Shown piece after piece: positions 51,290 to 62,640 of a stretch of DNA of 64,000 nt. Position 1 is the stretch's first letter; every line of letters starts with the position of its first letter. This DNA is from Odobenus rosmarus divergens (lineage: Eukaryota; Chordata; Mammalia; Carnivora; Odobenidae). The position numbers and the translations under genes were made by a program. The notes under the pieces were generated by a model, which saw only the letters and a list, made by a program, of their open reading frames with translations, searched no databases and was not told the origin of the DNA. The DNA lies in contig NW_004450479.1 in assembly GCF_000321225.1 (NCBI RefSeq), forward strand, positions 2,406,416 through 2,470,415, in the 5' to 3' direction.

Positions 51290-51830
51290 GCCAATTCTTC
51301 TGCCTGCAGAGTGTTTGAGGATGAGCCATGGCACGTCATTGCCTTCTGTCTACAAGTCCTTGCATCCTCACCGTGACCCACAGGGCCCTGCCTATCTCGT
51401 ACTTGCTGCTCTCATATCCATTTCCCTGCTCCATACACAAGTGCTACTTGAAAGTCTTTGAAAGCTCCAGGCACCCTCCAGCCCCAGGGCCTTTGCACTT
51501 GTGGTTCCTTCTGCCTAAAATGCTCTTTTCTTTCCCTCCTCCTTCAGGACTCCACTCAAGAGCCATCTTCCCATTCTACTTAAAATCATGGACTCCCCAC
51601 CCACATCCTCCCTCCCCTTTACCCTGCTTCATTTGTGTCTGTCAGAATCACTGCTTAATATACGATATGTTCCAGTTACTTGTTGGTTTCTTGCCTGCCT
51701 CCCCACTATGAGCCCGCAGCCTCCAGAAGATAAGTATTCTTGTCTCTCCTGTTCTCTGCTGCGTTCCCAGCCCCAGAACAGTGATGCTCCATACACGTGG
51801 GTTGGGTAAATGCGTAAACATTGGTCGGGT
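51290..51830 (+). mobile_element. L2 LINE 3' fragment
   Basis: ccagggcctttgcacttgtgg, cttctgcctaaaatgctcttt and agccatcttcccattctac follow the L2 3' consensus order. Old and diverged. Confidence 0.7.
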
Positions 51831-51839
51831 GCCTCGTTC

Positions 51840-53165
51840 CCACCGAGGCAGAGCCTAGTAGTCAAGAAAGAAGAGAAGTTCATGGCTCCATGGGCTGAGC
51901 AGGAAGGACCTTAAGGATTCTCATCCCAACAGACAAGGGTCGGTTCCCAAGGTCACACAGCTAGTTGATGGCAGAACAGCAACCAGAACCCAAACCTCCT
52001 CCTGATCAGGAGAAGGACAAGGCTGTGGCCGCCTGGGAGGAGCAGGCAAGAGCGCAGATCGGAGGTGAGACTCGGATGCGGGCTCTCAGCCCGGAGTTGT
52101 GGAGCTGCTGCCCTCCAACTGTCCTCTGAGGCAGGATATTTAAACTCCTGAGGCTTGGCTTTCTTTCCTCTCCGGTTAATAGTGGCACACCTGTATCAGG
52201 GTGGGAAAGCACTTCTCACCGCGCCTGGTGGGTGGAAAGTTCTAGATAGTTATAAAAAACTCAAGGAAATGCCATCATTCTAAGTCAAAGAGGAGGCCAG
52301 TGGCGTGTGCTGAAGGTGCTTCTGCAGCAAGGAACAGAAATACCGGGAGCTCTAGGGACAGAGTTGAGGAAGCCCCTAGTTCCCAAAGGGCCATGAGCAC
52401 AGGAGGGCGAAAACCATTTCTTAGTCACCATGGCATCGTCAGGTGGACCCCAACTGACGACCTTTCCACACTTCCAAGGTCAAGGAAGCGGTATTTCTAG
52501 TGACCTTGGCTTGGTTGAAAGTGTCTTCTGGAGGAACTCACAAGGGGTGGGCTGGGGCAGGAGGCCCAGGTGGCATGGGGACAGCACCACCTAGTGACCA
52601 CATCCCATAGCAGCGGTCAGTAGTCACCGTGAGCCGCCCGGGGCCCTCCACAAGCACCTGTGGGTGACACTTTATCCATAAAATGTAGGGAGCTTGAGTG
52701 AGGGGCTTCTGGGCTTGCCTTGCAATCAGGATGCTGGCAGCAGGTGGAGATGCCCTGCTAGGCACGTGAAGGTCCGGAGAACTGGAGTGCAGGTGGAGGA
52801 CAGGGGTGACTGGCCCCACTGCCCTGCGGGGCCAGGTTCCGGGTAGAGGCTGACCTACCATAAACGGGGACTATGCTTCCTCGCTCTTCTGACGAATGCT
52901 GGGGAGAGTTCCAGAATTTCTAGGCAGGTTCCCAACCCCACGCTGGAGAAGACCGAGTGCGTGTCCCCGGGGCGGGGCTGGGCGTGGCCTCTGGTGTACA
53001 GACCAAGTAGCGTGGACCGCACACCCACCTCTGGCCTGCACCAACGCCGAGAGTGGGTTGAGGAGGGAGGGAAGCAGCCATTCCCCCAGGAGCAGGTAAA
53101 ACCGGTCATTCTCTGTTGGTTTTCATATTCATATATGCAACCACCAGCCTGTCAACCCCACCCGC
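51840..53165. other. Intergenic stretch with no recognised gene
   Basis: A MIR-like phrase (cccaaggtcacacagctagttgatggcagaacagc) occurs near 51945-51985. Nothing else was recognised. Confidence 0.45.
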
Positions 53166-53169
53166 CTGT

Positions 53170-53720
53170 CTGGGCATCTCGGATCTAACCCAGCTAAATC
53201 AGGTGAAATTCACACAACATGACATTGACCATTTTCTTTTATTATTTATTTATTTATTGTTTTGAGTAGGCTTCATGCCCAGCGTGGGGCCCGAACTCAC
53301 AACCTTGAGATCAAGAGCCGCACGCTCTACCGACCGAGCCAGCCAGGTGCCCCTAAGAGTAACCATTTTAAAGCGAACCATTCTGTGGCATTTAGCTCAT
53401 TCACGGTGCTGTGCAAACATCACCTCTAATTACAGCACATTTTTGTCCCCAAAATGAAGCCCTATATAGGCCCATTGAGCAGCTCCTCCCCCCATCTCCC
53501 GGAACCACTAATCTACTTCTTGTCTCTATGGATTTGCCTCTTCCGGACATTTCATAGAATCGTACATATGTGACCGTTTGTGTCTGGCTTCTTTCCCTCA
53601 GTATAGTGGCTGAATGATTCCACCCGTTGTGTGGATGGACCACATTGTGTTTATTCACTCATCCCTCCAGGACATTGGGCTATTCCCACCTTCTGGCGAT
53701 CGTGAGTCATGCTGCCATAA
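53170..53720 (+). mobile_element. Old L1-type 3' region, split by a SINE
   Basis: gaccattttaaagcgaacc, ccactaatctacttcttgtctctatggatt, tttgtgtctggcttctttccc and ccataaaccggtgcac form a widely seen old L1-type block. The same block type occurs at 16400-16900. Confidence 0.6.
53240..53353 (-). mobile_element. Carnivore SINE fragment, minus strand
   Basis: tatttatttattgttttgag tail, then cgaccgagccagccaggtgcccc head, within the L1-type block. Confidence 0.85.
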
Positions 53721-53769
53721 ACCGGTGCACACCTGTACTCCTGGGGTCTGTTGATCTATTAACTTTGCC

Positions 53770-54590
53770 CCCAGGCTACCCCCCACTGCTGTCCTATGGC
53801 CTCCCCATCTCACTCTGTGTCCACTCAGAATGCTCACACCAGAAACCCAGGAGTCCATCTTAGTCCTCTTGAGCCTTGACAGCCCCTGTCCGCCCCATAC
53901 ATCACCCCAACCTCTCCCAAGTCCTCCTCTCCCCGTCTCCACTGCTCCGGTTTTGGCAGCCGCCACCACCTGTCCAGCAGGGCTGTGCGGCCCCTTGGGC
54001 CAGTCTCTGCACCTCTTGCCTCAGCCAGGTCATCTTTCTAAACCACTTATCAGAATGCATTCCTCTCTTCCCAAAGAAAGTGACTCCTGTGGCCACCAGA
54101 AGGAATTTAAACTCCACTCACATCCTGTGAGACCTTTTATGATCTGGCCTTGCTCACCTCTTCTCCCGCCCCCACACTCCACCCCCACACTTGCCCACAT
54201 TCACGATGCCACAACCACCTTGGCTCTCTGTCGATTGCACCAATCCCCTGCCTGTCCGGGAGTCTTCACACTCATGGTCCCTTCTTCCTGGAACACTCCT
54301 CCCTGGGGTGTTGCCATGGCTACCTCCTTTAATAATGTACGGGGCACCGTCCTCCAGTAACCTGGTAAATCAGCGACCCACTAACTCTCTTCCACTTTGC
54401 TTTTTTTTGTTTTGTTTTGCATCACGCAATTCTAAAACCTGCAATTATCTTATTGGTTTGCATGTTTTGTAGGGCTTGCCCTCCTATGGAACACAAGCTA
54501 CGCGAGGCAGTGCTGTCTGTCCTGTCCACTGCCCCTTCCGGCACCTGGAACAGTGCCTGCACCAGAAAGATGCTCTTGTACTCCCGCCGC
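53770..54590 (+). mobile_element. L2 LINE 3' fragment
   Basis: tgagaccttttatgatctggcct, ttcttcctggaacactcctcc and the end phrase cacctggaacagtgcctgc follow the L2 3' consensus. Confidence 0.7.
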
Positions 54591-54719
54591 CCAAATGCTG
54601 GACACTGGCAGTGTATAGTCTCGGGTCCAGCCAGCGGGTTCAGGAGCTTAAGTGAGCTGTCCCCCCGACTAGGTGAGGCTAGAGAGGTCCATGCCTCTCT
54701 AGTGTTTACCCTCTAATAC

Positions 54720-56335
54720 CTGGTGGTGGGCAGGGACCTCTGGCAGGAAGTCCATCTTCGGGGACAGCCCCTCGGATTCAGGGCATCAACTCCTGTGGTG
54801 ATGATTCATGGGAGCCCAGCCCAGCAGCACTACACCCAAACCTCCTTCTGCCCCTGGACAAGACCAGCCACTTTGTCTTCACCCCGAGGCCAACACAGGT
54901 AACAGAGAAAAGAAGCAGGTGGGCTCCAGTGGTGTAGCCCACAAATCTGTTCCTGTCTTCCCTGTTGCTCTGGGATGAGCTCGGCGATCTCCCGAACAGC
55001 CAGACCCATCCTGCGTTCCTCCTGCCCTCTTGTTCCACACAACCAGGCACACCTACTATGTGCCGGACGGCGACGGGGAAAAAACAGATGTGGGACCCTG
55101 CCCTCCCTGCGATTAGTCTAATCAGGTAAGGTAACCTCCCTCCCCCAAATATAAAGGTGTGGGAAGTGAGGTGCAGGAGATAGAGGAGCTATTGTACCCA
55201 AACAGAAATGGGTGGGTCCCCTGTGGTGACCAAAAGTCCTGGGGTGAGGGGCCCAGGGTTGATAAGCCCTCTAAATCCATTCTTTAGGGGACTCAGAGTG
55301 GGGGCATTTTTAGTCTGCACCTTCTAGCTGGAATTACAATTGAGGTTTCTGACAGAATGGAAACATTAATCTGGATGTTCAAGCAACGGACTGCTTACTG
55401 ACCCCCAAGCTGGGTTGTCAATTCCTGTGTTGTACGTAGATGCTTACGCCCAACACAACATAGCTACGTGGGGAAATATTTTCACAAATAGAGCAAGTAA
55501 CTAAAGCATGTTCTCAATACACAACTGACTAGATTATACTTCCTACTGCTGATAAAGCAAAACCAGTTTCAGATCTACTGACCCTGTGGTGTGCGTTGCA
55601 TAGGCTGTGAAAACTGGTGCGGTATTGGAGCAAGGAAACCTCTCCAGAGAGGGACTCTCTCCCAGCTGCAATAGCCAGGGGCCATCTGTCCTACATAATA
55701 AAAACACGGCTCTGCAGCTCTGCTGCGATCCATTGAACCCACTTCCAGCTCCAAGCTCCCTAGAGTGGATTAACCCTCTTTATCCTTCCAGAGGCCTCGT
55801 GGTCACCAAGGGGGACCTGCCTGTTATATTCGGGTGCAGCCCCTGCCGTGTCCTGCACCTCACTTCACAAACTATATTTTGGGGGAGGGTGTCATCCCAT
55901 CGGATTAGATTAACCTCAAGGACAAAGACCAAGTCGGCCCTGTTCCCCATTGTTCCCGGTGAGCACTGTTCAGGAGAGACTGCGCCGACAACCGCCCTCC
56001 TATCCCCAAAGCTCTTGTCCTTTTCATGGACTCTGGCCTACAAAGTCAAAAAGTTATTGGCCCCCAACAAAAGGAAGAGGCTTTTAAGATGTGTGTTCAA
56101 ACACGGCTAAAGAACATTGCCAGGAAAATGGCGTTAAGAGTGTGAAGGCCAAAGACAAGCCTCGGTGGATGGTGAGTAAGATGAAAAATCTCTGAACAAG
56201 TGCAGAGAGGCAATCATCCTCTTCACACTTAGTAGGAATGCAAGGATTTTTTTCCTCTCCTCATTGATACCACAACTTGTAAAGTCAGTAATCTTCAATT
56301 TACTCTTTCCCCCACTCTTGGCAAGGCTAAGTACC
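54720..56335. other. Intergenic stretch with no recognised gene
   Basis: No repeat, exon or RNA gene was recognised. Confidence 0.4.
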
Positions 56336-56339
56336 TAGA

Positions 56340-56700
56340 GCAGCACCGTCCCATAGGAGTATCATATACAGTGTAATTAAACCATTCTAGTAGCCATATT
56401 TTTAAAACAGGTGCAATTAATTGAAATCACATATTTCATGTAACTCAGTATATCTAAAATATGGTCATTTCAATAGACAGTCAAAGTAAAGGTTATTCAC
56501 GAGATATTTTACATTCTTTTCTTACAGTTTTGAAATCCATGTGCATTTTACAACACGGCCCAAGGGCACAGCTTGCAAAACAGTGTGTACAACCTCAGAG
56601 AGGGCACCGGATAATCCTTTGTGGAGTAGGAAGACATAACAACTTACATTTTACTTATTTTAAAGTCTAAGAAAGAAAGTCGGCTTTAGAAATATTTACT
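56340..56700. mobile_element. Old DNA-transposon-like repeat (family not assigned)
   Basis: agcagcaccgtcccatagga at the start and the AT-rich body (gagatattttacattctttt, tttgaaatccatgtgcatttta) look like an old dispersed mammalian repeat. Confidence 0.45.
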
Positions 56701-57631
56701 ATTTGACGAATACCAGCATTCTTACTAGGCATGTTTATCAGGTCAACCATCTTGTAGCATTTGGACATATTCGGCCCTTAGGGCGAGAGCTTCCGGAGAA
56801 GCCAGCCCTCATTGACTTCTTTGCTGTCAACATTGCAACGCACTGCACTCTGCATGTGTCTGGTTTAGTGGGTGAAACATTTGTCCACTTTTAACTAAAT
56901 TAACCTTCACAACAGGAGAGCGTTCAAACACCCCTGGAAAGATGTGGTGGATTAAAGACATGCCCAGTCATGCGAGCCAAGCAAACAGTGAAAAAGCGAG
57001 TGTAACCCCCACGAAATTAAAAGCGAGATTCTCAATCTCGAACACAGGATGAACCCAGGTCAGGAGGTGACGCGGGTCCAGGGGCGAGCAGGGAAGCCCG
57101 CCATTAGGGGCACTTAGGGAAGTTTAGGGTCAGACGCAGGACCGGCTCCCGTGCACAGGGAAAACCCAAGCCCTCCGGGGCCCCCTTCCTGGACAGGCGT
57201 GTCTGCCAACCCCCCCCCCCCTCCACCCGCAGGGGGCCCGGGAGCTGCAGGTGCAGCGCAGCCCGGGGGCCGTGCCCGGGGCCCGCCCGCACCCCCGGCC
57301 TGGGGCGCTCCCCTCACACACTCGACCGCGCAGGGGCTCTCTTCCTTAGGGTCTTAAAACCCCGCCAACTAATCAGAGCTGGTAGCAAGGCTTTCCAAAA
57401 GTAGACCGTTTGCGGGAGGTTTTCCATCGGGAGCCAGCGCTGCCTTTCCCGCGGCGAGCGGGCGCCCTCCGCCCGCGCCGGGGACCTTGGCGGAATGAGG
57501 GTGCGGACGCGGCTCCTCGCTCGGGGGCGGCCGTCAGCTGGGAGCTCCAGGCCCGCCAGCCCGGCGACAAAGACGTAAGCAACCTACGACCGATCAACCC
57601 ACTCAAGTCCCATCCCGAGCCGCCTCCGCCC

Positions 57632-57639
57632 TATTTATA
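57632..57639 (-). promoter_or_regulatory. TATA box facing left (TATAAATA on the minus strand)
   Basis: On the minus strand CCCCTATAAATAGGGCGG follows a GGGCGGGG box at about 57655. Transcription would start near 57605 and run toward CARD14, opposite to EIF4A3. The transcript is unknown. Confidence 0.45.
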
Positions 57640-57687
57640 GGGGCTGGGCGGTGCCCCGCCCTCGGCGAGATCCTGAGGGAGCTTAAA

Positions 57688-57697
57688 TCTCGCGAGA
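57688..57697. promoter_or_regulatory. TCTCGCGAGA palindromic promoter element
   Basis: A perfect 10-bp palindrome 190 bp upstream of the EIF4A3 ATG. This motif is known from CpG-island housekeeping promoters, often bidirectional and often TATA-less. Confidence 0.75.
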
Positions 57698-57886
57698 GCG
57701 GCAGCAGCACCGCCCCTCTCCCTGAATCCAGCCCCATTTCCCTTTTCACGTGGAGAGAAGCTCGCGGCCCCCGGCGCACGCTCGTACGCACGCGCGCGGT
57801 GGCGTCAGTTCCTGGCGCCGGCGGCGCGGGGCCCTGCTTCCGCTTTCCGCTGCGGCGCGCGCTCCGCTCTCAGCGGACTCGGGATC

Positions 57887-58055
57887 ATGGCGGCCACGGC
57901 CACGATGGCGACCTCGGGCTCGGCGCGGAAGCGGCTGCTCAAAGAGGAAGACATGACCAAAGTGGAATTCGAGACCAGCGAGGAGGTGGACGTGACGCCC
58001 ACGTTCGACACCATGGGCCTGCGGGAGGACCTACTGCGCGGCATCTACGCCTACG
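57887..58055 (+). CDS. EIF4A3: EIF4A3 exon 1
   Basis: 169 nt coding, ends phase 1 at TACG|GTCGGG, a weak donor followed by long G runs. Encodes residues 1-56, the flexible N-terminus and start of RecA domain 1. Confidence 0.95.
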
Positions 58056-61000
58056 GTCGGGGACCGCGGGGCGCGGGCGGGGAGGGCGGGGGCGGGGCGG
58101 GGAGGGAGTCCCGGGGCCAGTGACGGGTTCGGCGCGTCGTCCTGGGTGCACAGCACCTCGCTGGGCCCGGCGAGGGCTGTGAAGTCTTCGGGCGCCGGGG
58201 AGTCACCCGTGCAGCGGATAACAGGCTTGTATCTAGCAGTTGCTAGAGACCCGCGCTGTCTGGGCCCTGAGGGTTTAGCCCTGAACCCGGCAGGCTCGTG
58301 CCCTAAGGGAGCTTAAGTGACTTCGGGGAGAAGCGCAGCCTGGAGCCGAGCTTGCTTCAGGCAGTGGTGATGGCTGCAAAGGGGCAGGGTGAGGGGAGTA
58401 GTGGGGCTGATCGGTACGGGGGCTCCCAGGAGAGGCTGACATTTGAGCTGAGGTCTGGATTAAGGAGCCCGTTGTGAGAGGACGGGGCAGAGGGAGCAGC
58501 TGGTGCCAGGACCCTGCAGCACTGAGTCGGATGCCTTCCGGGAACAGAAAGAAGCCCTCCGTGGCGGGAGCCCAGGGGCGACTTTGGAGCGGCAGGCAGG
58601 GCCAGATCTTGCAGAGCATCCTCTGAGGTGATGAAGAGCCTGAATTTTATTTCTAAGTGCAGTGTGAAGCCATTGGAGGGTTTTAAGTAGGGGGATGACA
58701 CGGTCAGATTTGCATTTTCGGAGGTTATTCTGGGAGTGTGGATTTGAAGAGAGGTGAGGCAGGGGAGGAAGGAGGGACGTGAGTCCAGGAGAGAGTTGAT
58801 GGTGTTGAGGTGGAGATGGGTTGAATGTGAGTAGCAGGGGAAGGAGGATTCCCGGATGTTGTGAGCACCTGGTGGGTGGTGCTGCCATTTGCGTAGGTGG
58901 GGAGCACTTGAGGGAGGCAGGTGAGTTTGAGGGGCCTGTGAGCCATCTGGTTGGAGATGTTGGGAGCCTGGGAATAGGTGGGGCTGCGGATGCAGTTGGG
59001 AGTGATCAGCATCTTTGCCTAACACGTGGGACTAGGCTGCGTTTTACCCAACAGCCCTTGATATTACCACAGTTTAGAGAGAGCAAGGGGATGGGAGATG
59101 AGAAGCGCCATTGCTGCCGAGCCGGGCGGTGAGGCTGACAGTCCTGCCTGCCTCTTGGCATCCAGGACATCCCTGCCCCCAAACACCATTTTTAGTTTCC
59201 CATCCGTGTGCCTGGTCATCACGAGGGCTTTAAATCATCTGTTACAGTTTTAATGTTAGATGGGAAATCCGTGCTACATTTTAAAAGGCTACCCAGAAGT
59301 AACTAAAATACATCTTTTGTACCTAAACTTCTGTTTACCTGGAAGATAACATTTATTCCTTCAGAGTAGCCTCATTCTTTGGCAATGTGGTAGTGGCTGT
59401 GTTGGAGGGGGTGGTGTTGTAGTTCATGAGGCTGTATCACATGTGGAAGGAGCGTAGCGTGGACCCCCCCCACAGAACCACCCGAGCCATGGAGTCAGTG
59501 CCGATGTGGTGGCATGAACAGCGTGCAGACTGATCCGGAGAGGAAAGGGGTGGCTACAGTGCTGCTGGATTCATTTTCCACTCTTGTAGTTTAAAAAGTA
59601 GTGGAAACAGTAAAAACAATGCAGGCTGTTGTAACATCGGCACAGAAGGAGTCAGGGTAAAAGGCGAGCCTCTCCCACCCATTCTCAGAAGGACCACCAT
59701 TAATATGTTGCGGTTTTTTTTTAGTAATCTAACTGGGGTCTCTGGATTCTACAACGATGTTTCTATTATTTTATTTTTTTTAAAGATTTTATTTATTTAT
59801 TCATGAAAGAGAGAGAGAGGCAGAGGGAGAAGCAGGCTCCCAAGGAGCAGGGAGCCCGACGCGGGACTCGATCCCAGGACCCTGGGATCATGACCTGAGC
59901 CAAAGGCAGATGCTTAACCATCTGAGCCACCCAGGCGCCCTACAACCATGTTTCTTTTATAGAGATTTTGTCTGTACAAATAAGATCCACGTTAGTTTAA
60001 AAATACAGTTCAGCCCAGTTCATTCAGCAGCTGTTTCTTGAGAACTCCGGTGTGTTGGATTTTGGGTTCAGAGGGGTGGAGGTGGGGCCTTAAAAAAAAG
60101 ATATCCATCTGTGCACCAAGGAGCTTCCAGTGTCCTTGTGGTTAGAACTAACTTTCTCTGTTTCTTTTTACAGGTTTTGAGAAACCGTCGGCCATCCAGC
60201 AGCGAGCCATCAAGCAGATAATTAAGGGCAGAGATGTCATTGCTCAGTACGTCCCTGGCACGATCGGGGTTGGGCGCTAGTTAGCTGAGTGCGCTGGGAG
60301 GACCGCTCTTCTCCTCTTCCACAGACTCGCCACCAACCCTTCCCTTGACTTTAGCCACAGGGTGTCTTGTTTTGTGTGTGTGTGTGTGTGTGTGCTTTAC
60401 TCTAGAAAGCTGTTGTATTTTTAGCCAGCTTTACTTCTTGGTTGGCGTGTGGAATGATTTATAATACTCTCTTAATGTCTTTATTCCTGATTTGCCTTAA
60501 TTTTAAAGACTTGTTTACAAGAAAAATTATTTTTGGAGGACGGTTTTGGTCCCAAATTACAGAAGAGCATTACATTTTTTAAAAAGGGAATCTTTTTTGC
60601 CACCTGTAACACCTGTCAGGGTTACAGACCCTGCAGCTCCGATTGTCCCTGACGCAAGAGCTGGGTCTGCTGGCCTTCCCGCCTGGGACACCGCGCGGAG
60701 CCCCACCCCTTGCGGTGAAGGTGTTGGTCCCCTTGGGGAGGTGGGCGTCTGGTCGGAAGAAGCTGCCCAGGTGCTTCTGCAGCCCGCCCTCGGAGCGCTG
60801 CTGAGGGTCGAGGGGTGAGAGTGGGACCAGGTAGCCTGTCCTTCTTCACCCCTGCACCTGTGTTTTCTTTCTCAGATCGCAGTCCGGGACAGGCAAAACT
60901 GCCACCTTCAGCATTTCTGTCCTCCAGTGTTTAGATATCCAGGTAATCTGCCGCTCTTCAAATGAACCTTCCTTTAATCCTAGGAAATACTTCCTTTTCT

Positions 61001-62640
61001 CCTGTAACTGCAGTGTTCAGAAAGGACAGTTTTTAAAAATGTCTATTTAGTTGTACGGACTCAAATTTTTTAAGAGACTCTGAACTGCACATTGATATGA
61101 GAGCTCACTAATATTCTGTCATAAATTCCTTGTCATTTAAATGGAGAGATATTTTAGGGGACATTCTTGTCTGCAAGCAAGAATCCTGCCCAGTGTACCC
61201 CACGATTGCTGGGTTCACACTTGAACTTACATTCGGCTTTGTTTATCTCCATTAGAAATGAGATGTGTGGCTAACATGTGGTAATGTTCAAAATAGATCT
61301 GCATCTGAATTAGTGCAGTCTGCCTTGAGAATACTGAGGATTCTCTGTTTTCTGACAAATTATTTTACCAGGTTCGCGAAACCCAGGCTTTGATCTTGGC
61401 TCCAACAAGAGAGTTAGCTGTACAGATCCAGAAGGTGAGCCGGTGTGAGGTGGTGCCATGTTCACAAGCGCTGCTTTCTTGTTCAGGTGTAAAAGGCCGG
61501 CGGGTTGATTTAATCTAATCCTATTTTTCGGTTCCCAATTCCTAACATTTTGTCATAAATCATCATTACAGGAGTTGCTGGTTTATACTAAGTTATTTTT
61601 AGTGCAGCTGGTGTGATTCCAGTAGCTTTTTGTAGTCTCAGAATTGTAATTTTTTCCAACGGAAAATCCATTTTAGTAAAATAATTATAATTTTTGTACT
61701 TAACAGTAAAGACTTGATATATATTAAGATGTTAATATTGTCTTTAGGTGGCTAGGATTATGAATTTCATGTATTTCTGGGGTTTTTTGTAATTGTTTCT
61801 GTAATAAGAAACCAGTAAAATTGGGGAGCCTGGTGGCTCAGTTGTTAAGCGTCTGCCTTCGGCTCAGGTCATGATGGGATCGAGCCCCACATCGGGCTCC
61901 CTGCTCGGCAGGGAGCCGCCTTCTCCTTCTCCCACTCCCCCTGCTTCTGTTCTCTCTTCTTTCTGTCTCTCTCTGTCAAATAAATAAAAATTTAAAAAAA
62001 AAAAAAAAAAAGGAAACCAGTAAAATGAACTTCGTTTTGGCACAGAAAAGCCTAGAAGAGGGAGGTAGTTTCATGGTGTAAATAATACGTGGAGGATCAT
62101 CTTACATTGGAGTAGAGATTACCTTCACTTTGGGGAAACTCAGGTCTCTGGCTTCAGTGTGGTCCTGAGGGCATGCCCCGGATGTGACCGCTGTTTCAAT
62201 TTAGGGCTTGCTCGCTCTGGGGGACTACATGAACGTGCAGTGCCACGCCTGCATTGGGGGCACCAACGTGGGGGAGGACATCAGGAAGCTGGACTACGGG
62301 CAGCACGTTGTGGCCGGCACACCCGGGCGTGTCTTTGGTAAGCACTTGTGTCTGTAACAGTCGTGCAGTGGGTAGTGTTTGTAAGACATGCTCGAATGAC
62401 CCAGCACTGTTCTCCGTTTGCTGTGCTGCGTGCTGGAGTGTTGTGTTGGGGTGACGTGTAAGAAGTGGACAGAAGTCTCTGAAATGCTTTGAAACCAGGT
62501 GGAATGGCTGGCTGCTTCCTTGTAGCCTGAGGTGTAACGATTTCACACTGATTCTACAGACATGATTCGGCGCAGGAGTTTGAGGACACGTGCCATCAAG
62601 ATGTTGGTGTTGGACGAGGCCGATGAGATGTTGAATAAAG
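57887..62640 (+). CDS. EIF4A3: EIF4A3, DEAD-box RNA helicase of the exon junction complex (partial, 3' end outside window)
   Basis: ATP-dependent RNA clamp that anchors the exon junction complex on spliced mRNA, with MAGOH, RBM8A and CASC3; nuclear and shuttling. Six exons join in frame: 57887-58055, 60174-60246, 60876-60942, 61372-61434, 62205-62337, 62560-62640. They encode 195 of 411 residues, nearly identical to human ([10 protein letters not shown] against MATTATMATS). Visible motifs: Q motif [10 protein letters not shown] (57-66), Walker A SGTGKT with K88, motif Ia APTREL, GG in [10 protein letters not shown], motif Ib TPGR, and motif II DEAD at 187-190. The last codon is split, so exon 7 (GFKEQIYD in human) lies right of base 64000. 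The start ATG has context GGATCATGG. The promoter is a CpG island. Confidence 0.98.
58570..58800 (+). mobile_element. Old dispersed mammalian repeat (family not assigned)
   Basis: In EIF4A3 intron 1: tgaagccattggagggttttaag and ggggatgacacggtcagattt are phrases of a common old repeat whose name cannot be fixed here. Confidence 0.5.
59763..59940 (-). mobile_element. Carnivore SINE, minus strand
   Basis: Flanked by tacaacgatgtttct near 59747 and tacaaccatgtttct at 59941 (one mismatch). Antisense in EIF4A3 intron 1. Confidence 0.93.
60174..60246 (+). CDS. EIF4A3: EIF4A3 exon 2 (Q motif)
   Basis: 73 nt, acceptor TTTTTACAG|GT, donor GCTCA|GTACGT, ends phase 2. Encodes [20 protein letters not shown] and VIA. 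Confidence 0.97.
60373..60394. repeat. (TG)11 microsatellite
   Basis: Uninterrupted TG run in EIF4A3 intron 2. Confidence 0.95.
60876..60942 (+). CDS. EIF4A3: EIF4A3 exon 3 (Walker A)
   Basis: 67 nt, acceptor CTTTCTCAG|A, donor ATCCAG|GTAATC, phase 0. Encodes [20 protein letters not shown] and IQ. Too short to show as an open frame by itself. Confidence 0.96.
61372..61434 (+). CDS. EIF4A3: EIF4A3 exon 4 (motif Ia)
   Basis: 63 nt, acceptor TTTTACCAG|GTTCGC, donor CAGAAG|GTGAGC, phase 0. Encodes [20 protein letters not shown] and K. Confidence 0.96.
61822..62012 (+). mobile_element. Carnivore SINE, plus strand, with internal deletion
   Basis: Flanked by a perfect 14-bp duplication gaaaccagtaaaat at 61808-61821 and 62013-62026. 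It lacks the cccagggtcct hairpin arm found in the other copies. Sense in EIF4A3 intron 4. Confidence 0.94.
62205..62337 (+). CDS. EIF4A3: EIF4A3 exon 5
   Basis: 133 nt, acceptor TCAATTTAG|GGCTTG, donor TTTG|GTAAGC, ends phase 1. Encodes [20 protein letters not shown], then [11 protein letters not shown]. Confidence 0.97.
62560..62640 (+). CDS. EIF4A3: EIF4A3 exon 6 (DEAD motif)
   Basis: 81 nt, acceptor TTCTACAG|AC, donor AAAG|GTACGA, ends phase 1. Encodes [20 protein letters not shown] and DEMLNK. Confidence 0.97.

Larger units (their letters stand above)
57150..58150. promoter_or_regulatory. CpG island over the EIF4A3 promoter
   Basis: G+C-rich and CpG-dense, with GC boxes and G/C runs, spanning the EIF4A3 5' UTR and exon 1. 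Edges estimated by eye. Confidence 0.8.

Noticed and set aside
57373..57606. 77-codon minus-strand frame starting next to the leftward TATA box
   Set aside because: It begins with TTG, not ATG, and lies in a CpG island; no protein family is recognisable. Only the promoter signal was kept.
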